From contig NZ_WHLY01000002.1 in assembly GCF_009296315.1 (NCBI RefSeq), forward strand, positions 4,624,501 to 4,688,500: a stretch of DNA of 64,000 nt. The letters run 5' to 3'. A program made the position numbers and the translations under genes. This DNA comes from Salmonirosea aquatica (GTDB lineage: Bacteria; Bacteroidota; Bacteroidia; Cytophagales; Spirosomataceae). Position 1 is the first letter of the stretch. Each line of letters begins with the position of its first letter. A model generated the notes under the pieces. It searched no databases. It was not told the origin of the DNA and saw only the letters and a list, made by a program, of their open reading frames with translations. This document shows positions 33,527 to 43,110 of this stretch, piece by piece.

Positions 33527-36361
33527 TCAAGCCTGGGGAATGAAAATGTCGAAGGTAGCCCCCGCATTTATTTGTCCCGTCGCTACAATGCTTCCGTGGT
33601 GGTTTTCCACGATTTTCTTGACAATGGCTAGTCCGATTCCAGTGCCGCTGTATTCGTTTTTTCCATTGAGACGCTGAAATAATTGAAATATCCGTTCGCC
33701 GTATTTCTGATCAAAGCCTATCCCATTGTCAGTGAAGCGGATATGGTGGTAAGAGGTGTCGGCAGCCAGTTCGTTTTTTGTGCAGGGGCCTTTGGCCAAA
33801 CCGCTGGTTATGGTCAGGTGGGGGCGGACGCCGGGCCGGGAGAATTTGAGCGAATTGCTGATCAGGTTATAGAAAAGCTGATGGAACTGGAAAGGAATCA
33901 TTTTAAGGCTACCCAGGGATTCTGCCTCGATGAGGGCATTTTTTTGTTGAATCTCTTCCTTCATGTCCATTTTTACCGCCTCCAGAATTTCCGTGAGCGG
34001 GGTTTCCTGAAATTTACGCTCCGAGGTAGTCGTACGTGAGTAGGCCAGCAGGTCGTTGATGAGCAATTGCATCCGGCTGGCGGACACACTCATTCGTTTG
34101 AAGTACTCCTTTCCGGTTTCGGATAGATTGGGGTACTCTTTTTCCAGGATGCGACTGGCGAAGGTCTGGATTTTCCGGAGCGGTTCCTGCAGGTCGTGGC
34201 TGGATATGTAGGTGAAGGATTGTAGCTCTTTATTTATTTTTTCCAGGTCGGTGTTCTTCTGCTTGAGTTCCTCCGTCCTCTCCTGTACCAGTTTTTCCAG
34301 TTCACTGGTGAATGCTTTCTGGTCGTGGATGTCGGTGCTCGTCCCCACCCACATCTGAATGGTACCTTCGGAATCTTTCAACGGTATGGCCCGGCTCAAC
34401 AGCCAGCGGTAGTTTCCATCGCTGCGCCGCAAACGGTGTTCGATGCAAAATTCCTCCCCTGTTTTGATAGAATACAACCAGGCGCGCAGATTGGCTTCTT
34501 TGTCGTCGGGGTGTACGATCTGCATCCATCCTCTCTGTCGGATCAGGTCGGGTTGTAGTCCCGAAAACTGATACACCGACTGGTTGAAGTAGTTGAGGTT
34601 TCCCTTCGGGTCACTTGACCAGACAAACTGCGGCATGGAGTCGGCCAGGAGCCGGAAGCTGGCTTCGCTTTCTTCCAGTTTTCTCCGGGCCTCGACGCGC
34701 TCTGTTACATCGTTTACGGTCGCAATGATTCCGGATACCTTGTTGTCCACGTCATACAGGGGCGCATACTCGAAGTCGAGGTAGAATTTTCGGAGCTTAT
34801 CGCCTCCCTGTACATAGGCCAGTGATTCGGTTTCGGTATGTATTTTTCCGGAGTCGAACACTTCGTTCAGCAGTTCGGGATACTTCTGGCCCCTTAACTC
34901 AGGGAACACATCCAGGAGTTTCCTGCCCAATACCTCGTCTTCATTGAGTCGCCATAAGTCGTTCATCATCCGGGAGTTGGCCAGTTCGATGACGAAGTCC
35001 CTACCCCTAAAAATAGTGATAGCCATCGGCGACTGCATGACCAGGTTTCTGAACTGCCTTTCGCTTTCTTCCAGCGTATGCCGGGCATTCACCATTGAGG
35101 TCACTTCGGTGGCGATAACGATCACCCGTGTTATCGTACCGTCGTCTTCTTTCAGCGGGTGGTAGACAAAGTTGAAGTAAGTGAGTTCTTTTTTGTCGTA
35201 GCGGTTGAGGAAAACCGGAAACTCAGTGCCCATATAGGGTACCCCGGTAGTCAGCACCTGGGTCAGAAAGGGCTCCACGGCCTCCTGCACCTCGGGTAGC
35301 GAGTCAAATAAGGGTCTTCCGATAAAGCTACTTTCCGTTCGGTCCACAATCTGCAGGTACCTTTCATTGGCCATCTCCACCACAAAATCCGCTCCCCGGA
35401 AAATGGTGATTCCCAGGGGCGCTTGCTCAGCCAGGGTACGGAAGCGCTTTTCACTTTCCTCTATTCTTTTGTGGGCCAAAGCCTGCTCGGTCACATCTTG
35501 TAAGGTACCGTTGAAGCGGTAGGCCGTTTTGGTGTCATCAAACCAGGCTCTTCCCCGGGCTTTTACAATAATCTCCTTTCTTGATTCTGGATGAACAATC
35601 GTATATTCGATATCATAACTTCCGCCGGAGGAGTAATCCAGGGCTCTCTGAATGGCTTCGGTGACTCTTTGCCGATCGTGATCGGCGACAGCGTTCAGTG
35701 CGTCGCCAAGCTCAATGGTAGCATGGGGTGGTAAACCGAACCATTCCTTCAGGCGGGCATTGGCCTTAAACCGGTCGGTGGACGGTTCGTAATCGAAGGT
35801 ACCTAATTCGGTAGCTTCAATGGCAAAACTCAATTGGTCCTTACTTTCCTCTAACTGGCTCAGGTGATTCACCGCATCGGTGGTTTCGCTGCATGTGACC
35901 AGCACGCCCTCCACTTTACCTGACTCGCCCTGCACTGGACTGTAACTGAAAGTCCAGTACACATCTTCTAGTTTGCCATTCCGAAAAATTGGAATCAACT
36001 GATTCTCACTCCACGTGGCCTCACCCCCGGCCAGTACCTGGTCGATCAGTGGTTTTATGGTTTCCCATATTTCCGGCCAGGCCTGCTGGGCCGGCATGCC
36101 CAGGATGGAGGGATGCTTGCCGTCTTGTCCAAGGCTGGGGCGGTAGGCGTCGTTATAAAAACAAACCAACTCGGGTCCCCACCACAGAAACATCGGAAAC
36201 CGGGAGTTGAGCAGGATGCTGAGGGTGGTCTTTAGGCTTTGGGGCCAGCCCTGCATATCCCCGACGGGAGTCCTGCTCCAGTCCAGCATGCGGGTAAGTT
36301 GGCCCATCTCTCCACCGCCGTGCAAAAAGAACAGGTTATTCTCAGTATTTTTAGTAGACAT
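33527..36361 (-). CDS. multi-PAS sensor histidine kinase
   Basis: From ATG 36361 the kinase has 944 residues and no membrane helix, so it is cytoplasmic. It has an N-terminal PAS-like domain (with PMFLWWGPELVCFYNDAY), then four more PAS units; units three and four share the motif ITIFRG-x-DFV-x-E-x-AN, which suggests internal duplication. The fifth ends with HPDDKEANLRAW and DGNYRWLLSR. HisKA has the phospho-accepting H722 in SSHDLQEPLRK. HATPase follows (YNLISNSLKFS, DNGIGFDQKYGERIF, GTGIGLAIVKKI). No response regulator is adjacent, so it is an orphan. The signal is unknown. The ORF extends farther upstream, but that segment lacks PAS features. Confidence 0.88.
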   Translation of the reverse strand: MSTKNTENNLFFLHGGGEMGQLTRMLDWSRTPVGDMQGWPQSLKTTLSILLNSRFPMFLWWGPELVCFYNDAYRPSLGQDGKHPSILGMPAQQAWPEIWETIKPLIDQVLAGGEATWSENQLIPIFRNGKLEDVYWTFSYSPVQGESGKVEGVLVTCSETTDAVNHLSQLEESKDQLSFAIEATELGTFDYEPSTDRFKANARLKEWFGLPPHATIELGDALNAVADHDRQRVTEAIQRALDYSSGGSYDIEYTIVHPESRKEIIVKARGRAWFDDTKTAYRFNGTLQDVTEQALAHKRIEESEKRFRTLAEQAPLGITIFRGADFVVEMANERYLQIVDRTESSFIGRPLFDSLPEVQEAVEPFLTQVLTTGVPYMGTEFPVFLNRYDKKELTYFNFVYHPLKEDDGTITRVIVIATEVTSMVNARHTLEESERQFRNLVMQSPMAITIFRGRDFVIELANSRMMNDLWRLNEDEVLGRKLLDVFPELRGQKYPELLNEVFDSGKIHTETESLAYVQGGDKLRKFYLDFEYAPLYDVDNKVSGIIATVNDVTERVEARRKLEESEASFRLLADSMPQFVWSSDPKGNLNYFNQSVYQFSGLQPDLIRQRGWMQIVHPDDKEANLRAWLYSIKTGEEFCIEHRLRRSDGNYRWLLSRAIPLKDSEGTIQMWVGTSTDIHDQKAFTSELEKLVQERTEELKQKNTDLEKINKELQSFTYISSHDLQEPLRKIQTFASRILEKEYPNLSETGKEYFKRMSVSASRMQLLINDLLAYSRTTTSERKFQETPLTEILEAVKMDMKEEIQQKNALIEAESLGSLKMIPFQFHQLFYNLISNSLKFSRPGVRPHLTITSGLAKGPCTKNELAADTSYHHIRFTDNGIGFDQKYGERIFQLFQRLNGKNEYSGTGIGLAIVKKIVENHHGSIVATGQINAGATFDIFIPQA

Positions 36362-36484
36362 TCTCAGGAGGGCAGGACCAATGGTTTTGTATCGATTTTG
36401 CTGATAAAGTTTTGGTAAATATAGCAACAAAGTACTATTGTTGGGAGAGGAGTACCGGGAATGTGACAGAGCTAACCGACAAAA

Positions 36485-36519
36485 AACGGGTTTTGAAAGC
36501 CATCGTTTCAAAACCCGTT
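36485..36519 (-). terminator. terminator of malate dehydrogenase gene
   Basis: Arms AACGGGTTTTGAAA (36485-36498) and TTTCAAAACCCGTT (36506-36519) pair perfectly. On the minus strand the hairpin is followed by a TTTTTT tract, placing it just downstream of the mdh stop at 36540. Confidence 0.85.
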
Positions 36520-36539
36520 CAAAATGAAAAATAAACGCT

Positions 36540-37466
36540 CTACGCGTCCAGGGCTGCGTTCATATTCCGCACGGCTTCTGCCGACTTGGCAAAGGAGGCC
36601 TTCTCGGCGTCGCTCAGGCGCAGATTGATGATTTTCTCCCAACCCCCTTTGCCGATCACCACGGGTACCCCCATGCAAATGTCCTTCTGGCCGTACTCGC
36701 CGTTCAACATAACGCTGCAAGGTACGATGCGCTTCTGGTTACGCACGATGCTTTCCACGATCATGGCCGTAGCGGCACCCGGTGCATACCAGGCCGAAGT
36801 ACCAATCAGTTTGGTGAGCGTTGCGCCCCCTACCATCGTGTCGGCGGCTACTTTGTCCAGCTTGTCGGCCGCTATAAACCGGCTTACCGGAATACCGTTG
36901 TAGGTAGCCAGGCGCGTCAATGGAATCATGGTGGTGTCGCCGTGGCCGCCGATCACCATGCCGTGGATGTCGTTGGGCGACACATTCATTTCCAGAGCCA
37001 GGTAGGTTTTGAAGCGGGCGCTGTCCAACGCACCGCCCATGCCGATGATGCGTTTCTTGGGAATGCCCGACTCGCGCAGCGCCAGGTAGGTCATGGTGTC
37101 CATGGGATTGGACACGACCACGATGATGGCCTTGGGCGAATATTTCAGAATGTTGTCGGTGACGGACTTTACGATGCCGGCGTTGATGCCGATCAGTTCC
37201 TCGCGGGTCATGCCGGGCTTGCGCGGCAGGCCCGAAGTAATGACTACTACATCAGAACCCTTGGTTTTTTCGTAATCGTTGGTGGAGCCAACGGGCTTGG
37301 TGTTGAAATTCAGCAGCGCGGCGGTTTGGTACATGTCCAGCGACTTGCCCTCAGCGACTCCTTCTTTGATATCCAGCAGCACCAGTTCTTCGGCCAGTTC
37401 GCGACGAATGATGTTGTCGGCGGTGGTAGCTCCTACGGCTCCGGCGCCTACGACGGTGATTTTCAT
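36540..37466 (-). CDS. mdh: malate dehydrogenase
   Basis: The 308-residue protein is an LDH-like malate dehydrogenase: NAD-binding GAGAVGATTA (7-16), the substrate arginines R82 and R88 in LPRKPGMTR, N120, R151, and the catalytic pair D148/H175 in the GGHGDTTM region. It oxidises malate to oxaloacetate with NAD in the citric acid cycle. The start is ATG 37466, giving MKITVVGAGA. A longer frame to 37523 would add 19 unneeded residues. It is probably monocistronic, with a -7-like TACTTTTG upstream and a terminator downstream. Confidence 0.93.
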   Translation of the reverse strand: MKITVVGAGAVGATTADNIIRRELAEELVLLDIKEGVAEGKSLDMYQTAALLNFNTKPVGSTNDYEKTKGSDVVVITSGLPRKPGMTREELIGINAGIVKSVTDNILKYSPKAIIVVVSNPMDTMTYLALRESGIPKKRIIGMGGALDSARFKTYLALEMNVSPNDIHGMVIGGHGDTTMIPLTRLATYNGIPVSRFIAADKLDKVAADTMVGGATLTKLIGTSAWYAPGAATAMIVESIVRNQKRIVPCSVMLNGEYGQKDICMGVPVVIGKGGWEKIINLRLSDAEKASFAKSAEAVRNMNAALDA

Positions 37467-37507
37467 AATGTATTTTGGTAAAAAGCGTTTAGTAAGAATT
37501 TTCCGCC

Positions 37508-37515
37508 CAAAAGTA
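37508..37515 (-). promoter_or_regulatory. putative -7 element (TACTTTTG) for mdh
   Basis: Minus-strand TACTTTTG matches TAnnTTTG 42 bases ahead of the mdh ATG. No -33 TTTG at normal spacing was found. Confidence 0.4.
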
Positions 37516-37587
37516 GGACACATATTTGTTTAAACCCTACTTCACGGGCTATTTTTAGTGAATAAGTACGCGGGTAGGGTACCTTGG

Positions 37588-38553
37588 TCACTTGTCCTGC
37601 CACAGTTTCAGGTCGTCCCAATAGATCTGCAAAGTCTTGCCTTTGCTCTTCATGAAACCGATCAGGTCCTTGGAGGTATACAGCTTAATGGGGTTGAAGT
37701 CGGTGACGCCGTCGGGGGCGGGGTCCTGGGTATTGTGTGTGATTTTGTGTACGTCAAAAACCACCTGTTCTCGCCCTCCCTCGGGGGTGATGGTCATATA
37801 GAACCGTCCCGTAGCGTTGTCGCCCTCTTTGTAGTAATACTGCATCGTGAACCACTGGCCGATGGGTACCTTCACCGACTCGTTGGTTTCGGCCCAGATC
37901 GTGGTGTACTTCTGGCTGTCGTCCTTGAATAGTTCACAATCCTGGGCATCCAGAATGAAGTGAAGGTCGCTCTCCTGCTCCGTCGGCTTGCCGATGCCCA
38001 GCGTGATCCTGAACCCATAAGGTACCTGCTGGCTCCATGTGACATTATTCCAGAACTCCGCGATGGTGAGCCAATGGATGGCCTTGGGGTAGGTACGCAC
38101 CGTATTGAAATCATCGGGCAGAAACATACGCACGGATTGCGTGAAACCCTTCATGCCCTTGTTGCCATACAGATTTCCCTGAATGCGTCCTTTTGAATTG
38201 CCCACGTTCGGACCGTCGAGCCAGAAATGGAGGACTTTGTTGCCAGGATTGCCGGGTTCGGGAATAATCCGGGCGCGGCGCTGGGTCGTATCGCCGCCCT
38301 GGTACTGGATGTTGAAATTGCCGATGGCCGGATGGTTGTCCAGGTCAGTCACCCAGTCGTTGTGGTCGTTAAGTGACGGGTCGGCGCCTACAATATCGTC
38401 ATCCGCGTTGCGGGGTACGACTCGGGTACTTCCCTCGAATCCTGACTGGAAAATCAGCTCCCGTTCGGCCGAAGTCGTTTTCAGAAGCGTGTTGTGCTTG
38501 CAGCCTGCGCCCAGGAAGGGCAAGGCCAGCAGAATCAGAAGTCTTTTTTTCAT
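37588..38553 (-). CDS. lipoprotein with polysaccharide lyase/lectin-like architecture
   Basis: The 321-residue protein has a lipobox ending LPFLGAGC. The mature domain begins ELIFQSGFEGSTRVVP and contains VLHFWLDGPN, AIHWLTIAEFWNNV, WFTMQYYYKEGD and a terminal LQIYWDDLKLW, a strand-rich pattern resembling concanavalin-like folds of polysaccharide lyases and glycan-binding proteins. I cannot identify a catalytic site, so enzyme activity is only a suggestion. Likely surface or periplasmic lipoprotein. Stands alone between mdh and the divergent DUF1232 gene. Confidence 0.65.
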   Translation of the reverse strand: MKKRLLILLALPFLGAGCKHNTLLKTTSAERELIFQSGFEGSTRVVPRNADDDIVGADPSLNDHNDWVTDLDNHPAIGNFNIQYQGGDTTQRRARIIPEPGNPGNKVLHFWLDGPNVGNSKGRIQGNLYGNKGMKGFTQSVRMFLPDDFNTVRTYPKAIHWLTIAEFWNNVTWSQQVPYGFRITLGIGKPTEQESDLHFILDAQDCELFKDDSQKYTTIWAETNESVKVPIGQWFTMQYYYKEGDNATGRFYMTITPEGGREQVVFDVHKITHNTQDPAPDGVTDFNPIKLYTSKDLIGFMKSKGKTLQIYWDDLKLWQDK

Positions 38554-38822
38554 GGGCCGATCGGAAATACTGTTTGCTACCCTTCAGGACGACAGCAGGG
38601 CCGCCCGCACCTGAAACCCTATACTTTTTCTGGATATGTAGCCCGATTTCGCCCCGCTATTCTCCGCCCGAAACATCTGTACTTACTTAGCGGACGTAGG
38701 TATAGGGTGTGTGGGAGACGGGAATGTTCGGGAAAATAGAAATTGACATTGTGAAAAGAAAGTGCAATTTTTCGCCGGGCATTAGGGTTATATAGCCGAT
38801 AACCACAACTTTAAATATTACA

Positions 38823-39254
38823 ATGGCAGACAGTTCCCTCATTTCGCAGATTTTGCGCTCTGTTTTTTTTAAAAAGGCTACGGGTAGGGCCGGGCGGTAC
38901 GCGTCTAATAGTTCGAAGCTCTATAATCTGGCCAAGCAGGTGCTGACCAAGGTACAGCAGGGTGGAGTCAAAGAGGGCATGGCCGAAGCGCAGCTGCAGG
39001 TTCAGCTTCTGGTGCGGTTGATCCGGGCGTATGCGTCCGGCGAATACCGCAAGCTACCCTGGAAAAGCTTGGTATCCGTCGTGGGGGTACTTATTTATTT
39101 TGTATCGCCTCTCGACTTCATTCCCGATTTTCTGCCTATTGTCGGCATGACCGATGATCTGGCCTTGATCCTGTGGCTATTCAAAACCCTAAGCGACGAC
39201 CTGAGCGATTTCAGCCAGTGGGAAAAGAAGACCAAAACCATCAACATCGGCTAG
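38823..39254 (+). CDS. DUF1232/YkvA family membrane protein
   Basis: The 143-residue protein ends in the DUF1232 signature: a hydrophobic VLIYFVSPLDFIPDFLPIVG helix-turn followed by TDDLALILWLFKTL. The first 80 residues are helical and Arg/Lys-rich. The family is small, membrane-associated and functionally uncharacterised. It precedes tatA by 66 bases on the same strand, but tatA has its own good promoter. Confidence 0.88.
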   Translation: MADSSLISQILRSVFFKKATGRAGRYASNSSKLYNLAKQVLTKVQQGGVKEGMAEAQLQVQLLVRLIRAYASGEYRKLPWKSLVSVVGVLIYFVSPLDFIPDFLPIVGMTDDLALILWLFKTLSDDLSDFSQWEKKTKTINIG

Positions 39255-39262
39255 GGCAGGAG

Positions 39263-39294
39263 TTTGGTTTAGCAAAAAGTATTAATTAAATTTG
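39263..39294 (+). promoter_or_regulatory. sigma-ABfr type promoter of tatA
   Basis: TTTG (39263-39266), 20-base spacer and TAAATTTG (39287-39294) form a consensus Bacteroidota promoter, with the ATG at 39321 about 27 bases after the -7 box. Confidence 0.65.
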
Positions 39295-39320
39295 TATTCA
39301 TAATAAAACAATCAATCGAT

Positions 39321-39524
39321 ATGGAATTCGGATCAATTTTGGCAATTATGGGACTGGGAGGACAGGAAATTTTTCTAGTGGCCCTGTTTGTATTACTTTT
39401 CTTTGGCGCCAAGAAAATTCCTGAGCTGATGCGTGGCCTGGGCCAGGGCATCAATGAGTTCAAAAATGCGACCAAAGATGTGAAAGAGAATATTGAGAAG
39501 GGCATGGAAGATTCGATGAAATAA
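39321..39524 (+). CDS. tatA: twin-arginine translocase subunit TatA/E
   Basis: A 67-residue TatA: short N-terminus, one membrane helix (about 15-30, [16 protein letters not shown]), the conserved FGAKKIPEL hinge and an amphipathic, charged helix ending in KEG-like residues. TatA oligomers form the size-variable pore through which folded proteins with RR signals cross the inner membrane. TatC is not in the window. Two nearby proteins, the aldolase-like enzyme at 774 and the MBL hydrolase at 51067, have RR-type signals and are plausible substrates. Confidence 0.92.
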   Translation: MEFGSILAIMGLGGQEIFLVALFVLLFFGAKKIPELMRGLGQGINEFKNATKDVKENIEKGMEDSMK

Positions 39525-39690
39525 GCGAATCAGTACAAGGACCCTTTTTCTTGAGGAGCCGATTTGGGTTAGACCATCAAAAGCCTATTCCAGAGCGGCT
39601 CTGATTTTTTTTCATTGTAAAATTACCGGTCAATAGCCCTCCTGTTTGCCGAGCATCAAAAGCCCGCTATTGCCCCAAAAATTGCTTCCC

Positions 39691-41172
39691 TTGAAAGAGT
39701 ACCTGACGCTTGCTGACCTCCAGCACGATCTGCGGGCAGGAAACACTACCTGTGTGAAATTGGTCGGGCAGTACCTTGCCCGCATCGAAACCTATCAACA
39801 CCTCAACGCTTTTGTGGAAGTCTACGCCGAAGAAGCCCGGCAGCGGGCTCTGGAAGTAGACGCCCGGCTGGCGCGCCACGAAGCGGGCCGACTGGCTGGC
39901 CTTGTACTGGGCATCAAGGATGTGCTGTGCCTGTCCGGACACGGAGTGCAGGCAGGCAGCAAGATCCTGAATGGGTACCGGTCGCCTTTTACGGCTACCG
40001 CGGTACAGCGCCTCCTGGACGAAGACGCCATCATCATAGGCCGTCAGAACTGCGACGAGTTTGCAATGGGTTCTTCCAACGAGAGCTCCTACTTTGGCCC
40101 GGTGCGCAATACCGCCGATCCGGAGCGGGTGCCGGGCGGCTCGTCGGGTGGATCGGCCGTTGCGGTGCAGGCGGGCATGTGTCATGCCTCCCTGGGCAGC
40201 GACACGGGCGGCTCGGTGCGGCAACCCGCCGCCTTTTGTGGGGTCGTGGGCCTGAAACCCTCCTACGGGCGGATATCGCGCTGGGGGTTGCTTGCTTACG
40301 CTTCCTCCTTTGACTGCATTGGCCCGATTACAAAAAGCGTGGAAGATGCCGCGCTTTTGCTCGAAGTGATGGCTGGTCCCGACGAATTCGACAGTACGGT
40401 TTCGGGGCGTGAGGTACCCCGCTATTCCCAGAAGCTTGCCTGGGAAGGCCAAGCCCGCATAGGGTACCTGCGCGAGTCGGTGGAAAGTGAAGCGGTGGCT
40501 CCAGCGATCCGGCAGCGGACTCAGGCGGTACTGGATGAGCTGCGGGAGCAGGGGCACAGCGTTGAGCCCGTGGACATGACCCTACTCAAATACTGCCTGC
40601 CTACCTACTATATTCTGACTACCGCCGAGGCAAGCTCCAACCTGTCGCGCTTCGATGGCGTGCGGTACGGCTACCGCAGCGAACAGGTTGTGGATCTGGA
40701 AAGCCTGTACAAACAATCCCGCACCGAAGGCTTTGGGGCCGAGGTACGGCGCCGCATTCTGCTTGGTACTTTTGTATTAAGTGCAAATTACTATGATGCA
40801 TACTATACCCGCGCGCAGCGCGTTAGAAAACTGATACGCCAGGAAACCGAGCGCCTGCTGAGCCAGTATGATTTCCTGATTTCCTCTGTGACACCCACTA
40901 CCTCCTTCCGGTTGGGTGAGAAAATGGAAGATTCTTTGCAAATGTACTTAGCGGACATATTTACGGTACAGGCCAATGTGGCGGGGGTTCCCGCCATTTC
41001 AATTCCTAATGGCCTGGATGAGGACGGATTGCCCATTGGCCTGCAGATCATGAGTCGGGCCTTCAGCGAAGAAAATCTGTTGGCTTTTTCGGCTCATCTT
41101 TCCACAATCATTAGCAACCCTGAGAAGGAGAATCGCCTGTTTGAGAAGCATCTCCCGGTGGAAGAGAAGTAG
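39691..41172 (+). CDS. gatA: glutamyl/aspartyl-tRNA amidotransferase subunit A
   Basis: The 493-residue protein has the amidase Ser-cisSer-Lys triad in normal order: K76 (GIKDVL), S151 (PGGSSGGSA) and S175 (DTGGSVR), plus the GatA-typical DEFAMGSSNESS segment. It releases ammonia from glutamine for GatB, which amidates mischarged Glu-tRNA(Gln) or Asp-tRNA(Asn). gatB and gatC are not nearby, as is common in Bacteroidota. A TTG start at 39691 gives MKEYLTL, matching homologues. The upstream TTG at 39646 adds an unusual extension. Confidence 0.9.
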   Translation: MKEYLTLADLQHDLRAGNTTCVKLVGQYLARIETYQHLNAFVEVYAEEARQRALEVDARLARHEAGRLAGLVLGIKDVLCLSGHGVQAGSKILNGYRSPFTATAVQRLLDEDAIIIGRQNCDEFAMGSSNESSYFGPVRNTADPERVPGGSSGGSAVAVQAGMCHASLGSDTGGSVRQPAAFCGVVGLKPSYGRISRWGLLAYASSFDCIGPITKSVEDAALLLEVMAGPDEFDSTVSGREVPRYSQKLAWEGQARIGYLRESVESEAVAPAIRQRTQAVLDELREQGHSVEPVDMTLLKYCLPTYYILTTAEASSNLSRFDGVRYGYRSEQVVDLESLYKQSRTEGFGAEVRRRILLGTFVLSANYYDAYYTRAQRVRKLIRQETERLLSQYDFLISSVTPTTSFRLGEKMEDSLQMYLADIFTVQANVAGVPAISIPNGLDEDGLPIGLQIMSRAFSEENLLAFSAHLSTIISNPEKENRLFEKHLPVEEK

Positions 41173-41246
41173 TTAATTATAAGTACGTGCTTTACCTAAG
41201 CATATAATCCCAAAACAGAAGTCTAACCAAAACTTTACTGACACTG

Positions 41247-43025
41247 ATGAAGATTGTAAAGCGAGTTGCCAGCCTGGCCCTAGTTGCCCTCGGAATGTTA
41301 AACACCAACACCTGGGCCGCCCCCGCCGCTTTGCAGGAAGAACAGGAGCAGCAGACGCAGGAGGTGGATTTTGAAACAGATACCATCGGACTGGCTACGG
41401 ACTTACTCCCCGAAATCGTAACCCCCGGCAACTTGGTTCCGGGCGACCTGATTGAAGAACGATTCGCCCGCCTGCAGAAGAAAATCCCCTTGGTGTACCA
41501 CAAGGTTTCCCATCAGTTTGTCGAGTACTTCATTTATACCAAGCCGGACTTTACGCGCCGGATGATGGAGGAGAAAAACCTTTACTTTCCGATCTACGAG
41601 AAAGCGCTGGCCAAGTATAACATGCCAGACGAACTCAAGTACCTTTCTATGATCGAGTCGGGACTTAATCCCCGGATCATTTCCTATGCGGGTGCGGGCG
41701 GCCTCTGGCAATTCATGCGGGCTACGGGTCGGGAGTTCGGACTTAAGCAGGATTCTTACATCGATGAGCGTTTCGATCCTGAGAAATCCACCGAAGCGGC
41801 CTGCCGCTACCTTCGGCAGTTGTATACTATTTTTGGGGATTGGGAAATGGCCCTTGCATCATATAACGCCGGTCCCGGCAACGTGAAGCGCGCCATGCGC
41901 CGTAGCGGGGGAAACACTTTCTGGTCGGTGTACGATGCCCTGCCCAAGCAGACGCGTGGCTATGTACCCCAATTTGTGGCCATTCTTTACATGATGCACT
42001 ACGGTGAAGATCATGGCATCGTACCCCAGAACACCCAGTTTCCCACCGTAGCGGACACTATTCAGGTCAACGGTTATCTGAATCTGGCGACATTCGCTTC
42101 CCTGAGTGGTGTGACCATGGAGGAGATCCAAAAGTTGAATCCGCAGATTATCAACACGGTACTTCCGGACTACACCCGTAATTTTATCCTGAAGGTACCT
42201 TCCGAGAAATTTGCCGTTATAAAGCCTAACCGCCTGGCAATCCTGGATTCCGCCTCGAGGCGCACGAGCTCGGATGTCATGTTGGCATCGCTGGATGATA
42301 ACGGAGAAGCCCAGTACGTTTCCAAACGCCTGAGCCATACCGTACGCAGGGGCGAGACTCTTTCGTCCGTGGCCAACCGGTACGGGGTAAGCATGAGTGA
42401 GGTGAAGCGCTGGAACCGCATGCGGAGCACCAAACTGCTGCGCGGGCAACGCCTGACCATTATTCGTAAGGTACGGGTTGCACCCCGGCCCGTAGCCAAG
42501 CCGGAAACCGAAGCGAAGGTGATCCTGGCCAAGAATACGGCACCCGAAACCGTAGACTCTACCGCCGATTCTACGGAAGAAATGGTAGCACAGGCCGAAG
42601 AAGCAGCGAACGAAGAGCCTGAGCTGAAAACCACCAAAGCAGCCAAAGCCCCGGTAGCTCCCAAAGCGATAACCTACGTGGTGCGGAGGGGTGATAACCT
42701 AACGGCCATTGGCCATCGCTACCGGGTTACGGTCAACGAACTGAAAGAATGGAATGAACTGGGCAGAGGTACCCTGCAGCCCGGACAGAAACTGCTGGTT
42801 TCGAATCCTTCGAAGGCGGGCTTATCCAAGGATAGCCAAGCCGTTGCGGCTTCGGCTAAGAAAACCTCGCCACAGATCAAGCCGCGGTACCATACGGTGC
42901 AGCGGGGCGATACGCTGTGGACAATCTCGCAGCGATACGGTCTGACTATTGATAAAATCAAGCATGCCAATAACATGAAGAGCAACAGTATTCGCGCCGG
43001 TATGAAACTTTTGATCACCGGATAA
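41247..43025 (+). CDS. MltD-like lytic transglycosylase with three LysM domains
   Basis: The 592-residue protein has a signal peptide (cleavage near AAPA), an SLT domain with the catalytic E137 in SMIESGLNP and the supporting GLWQFM and ALASYNAGPGNV motifs, then three LysM repeats (about 356-400, 476-520 and 547-592) each starting with a TVxRGDTL-like block. LysM binds peptidoglycan GlcNAc, and the SLT domain cleaves the glycan between MurNAc and GlcNAc, forming 1,6-anhydro ends. Between domains lies an Ala/Glu-rich linker. It is periplasmic. A strong terminator follows, before ruvA. Confidence 0.93.
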   Translation: MKIVKRVASLALVALGMLNTNTWAAPAALQEEQEQQTQEVDFETDTIGLATDLLPEIVTPGNLVPGDLIEERFARLQKKIPLVYHKVSHQFVEYFIYTKPDFTRRMMEEKNLYFPIYEKALAKYNMPDELKYLSMIESGLNPRIISYAGAGGLWQFMRATGREFGLKQDSYIDERFDPEKSTEAACRYLRQLYTIFGDWEMALASYNAGPGNVKRAMRRSGGNTFWSVYDALPKQTRGYVPQFVAILYMMHYGEDHGIVPQNTQFPTVADTIQVNGYLNLATFASLSGVTMEEIQKLNPQIINTVLPDYTRNFILKVPSEKFAVIKPNRLAILDSASRRTSSDVMLASLDDNGEAQYVSKRLSHTVRRGETLSSVANRYGVSMSEVKRWNRMRSTKLLRGQRLTIIRKVRVAPRPVAKPETEAKVILAKNTAPETVDSTADSTEEMVAQAEEAANEEPELKTTKAAKAPVAPKAITYVVRRGDNLTAIGHRYRVTVNELKEWNELGRGTLQPGQKLLVSNPSKAGLSKDSQAVAASAKKTSPQIKPRYHTVQRGDTLWTISQRYGLTIDKIKHANNMKSNSIRAGMKLLITG

Positions 43026-43046
43026 TCAATACCAAACTCATCCATT

Positions 43047-43079
43047 CACCACCCGCAAGGCCTTGCGGGTGGTGTTTTT
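43047..43079 (+). terminator. rho-independent terminator after MltD-like gene
   Basis: CACCACCCGCAAGG (43047-43060) and CCTTGCGGGTGGTG (43061-43074) form a perfect 14-base palindrome, leaving a four-base loop after folding, followed by TTTTTG. Confidence 0.9.
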
Positions 43080-43110
43080 GTGACTATCTTGCAAAAAAAG
43101 CCTAAAAGAA

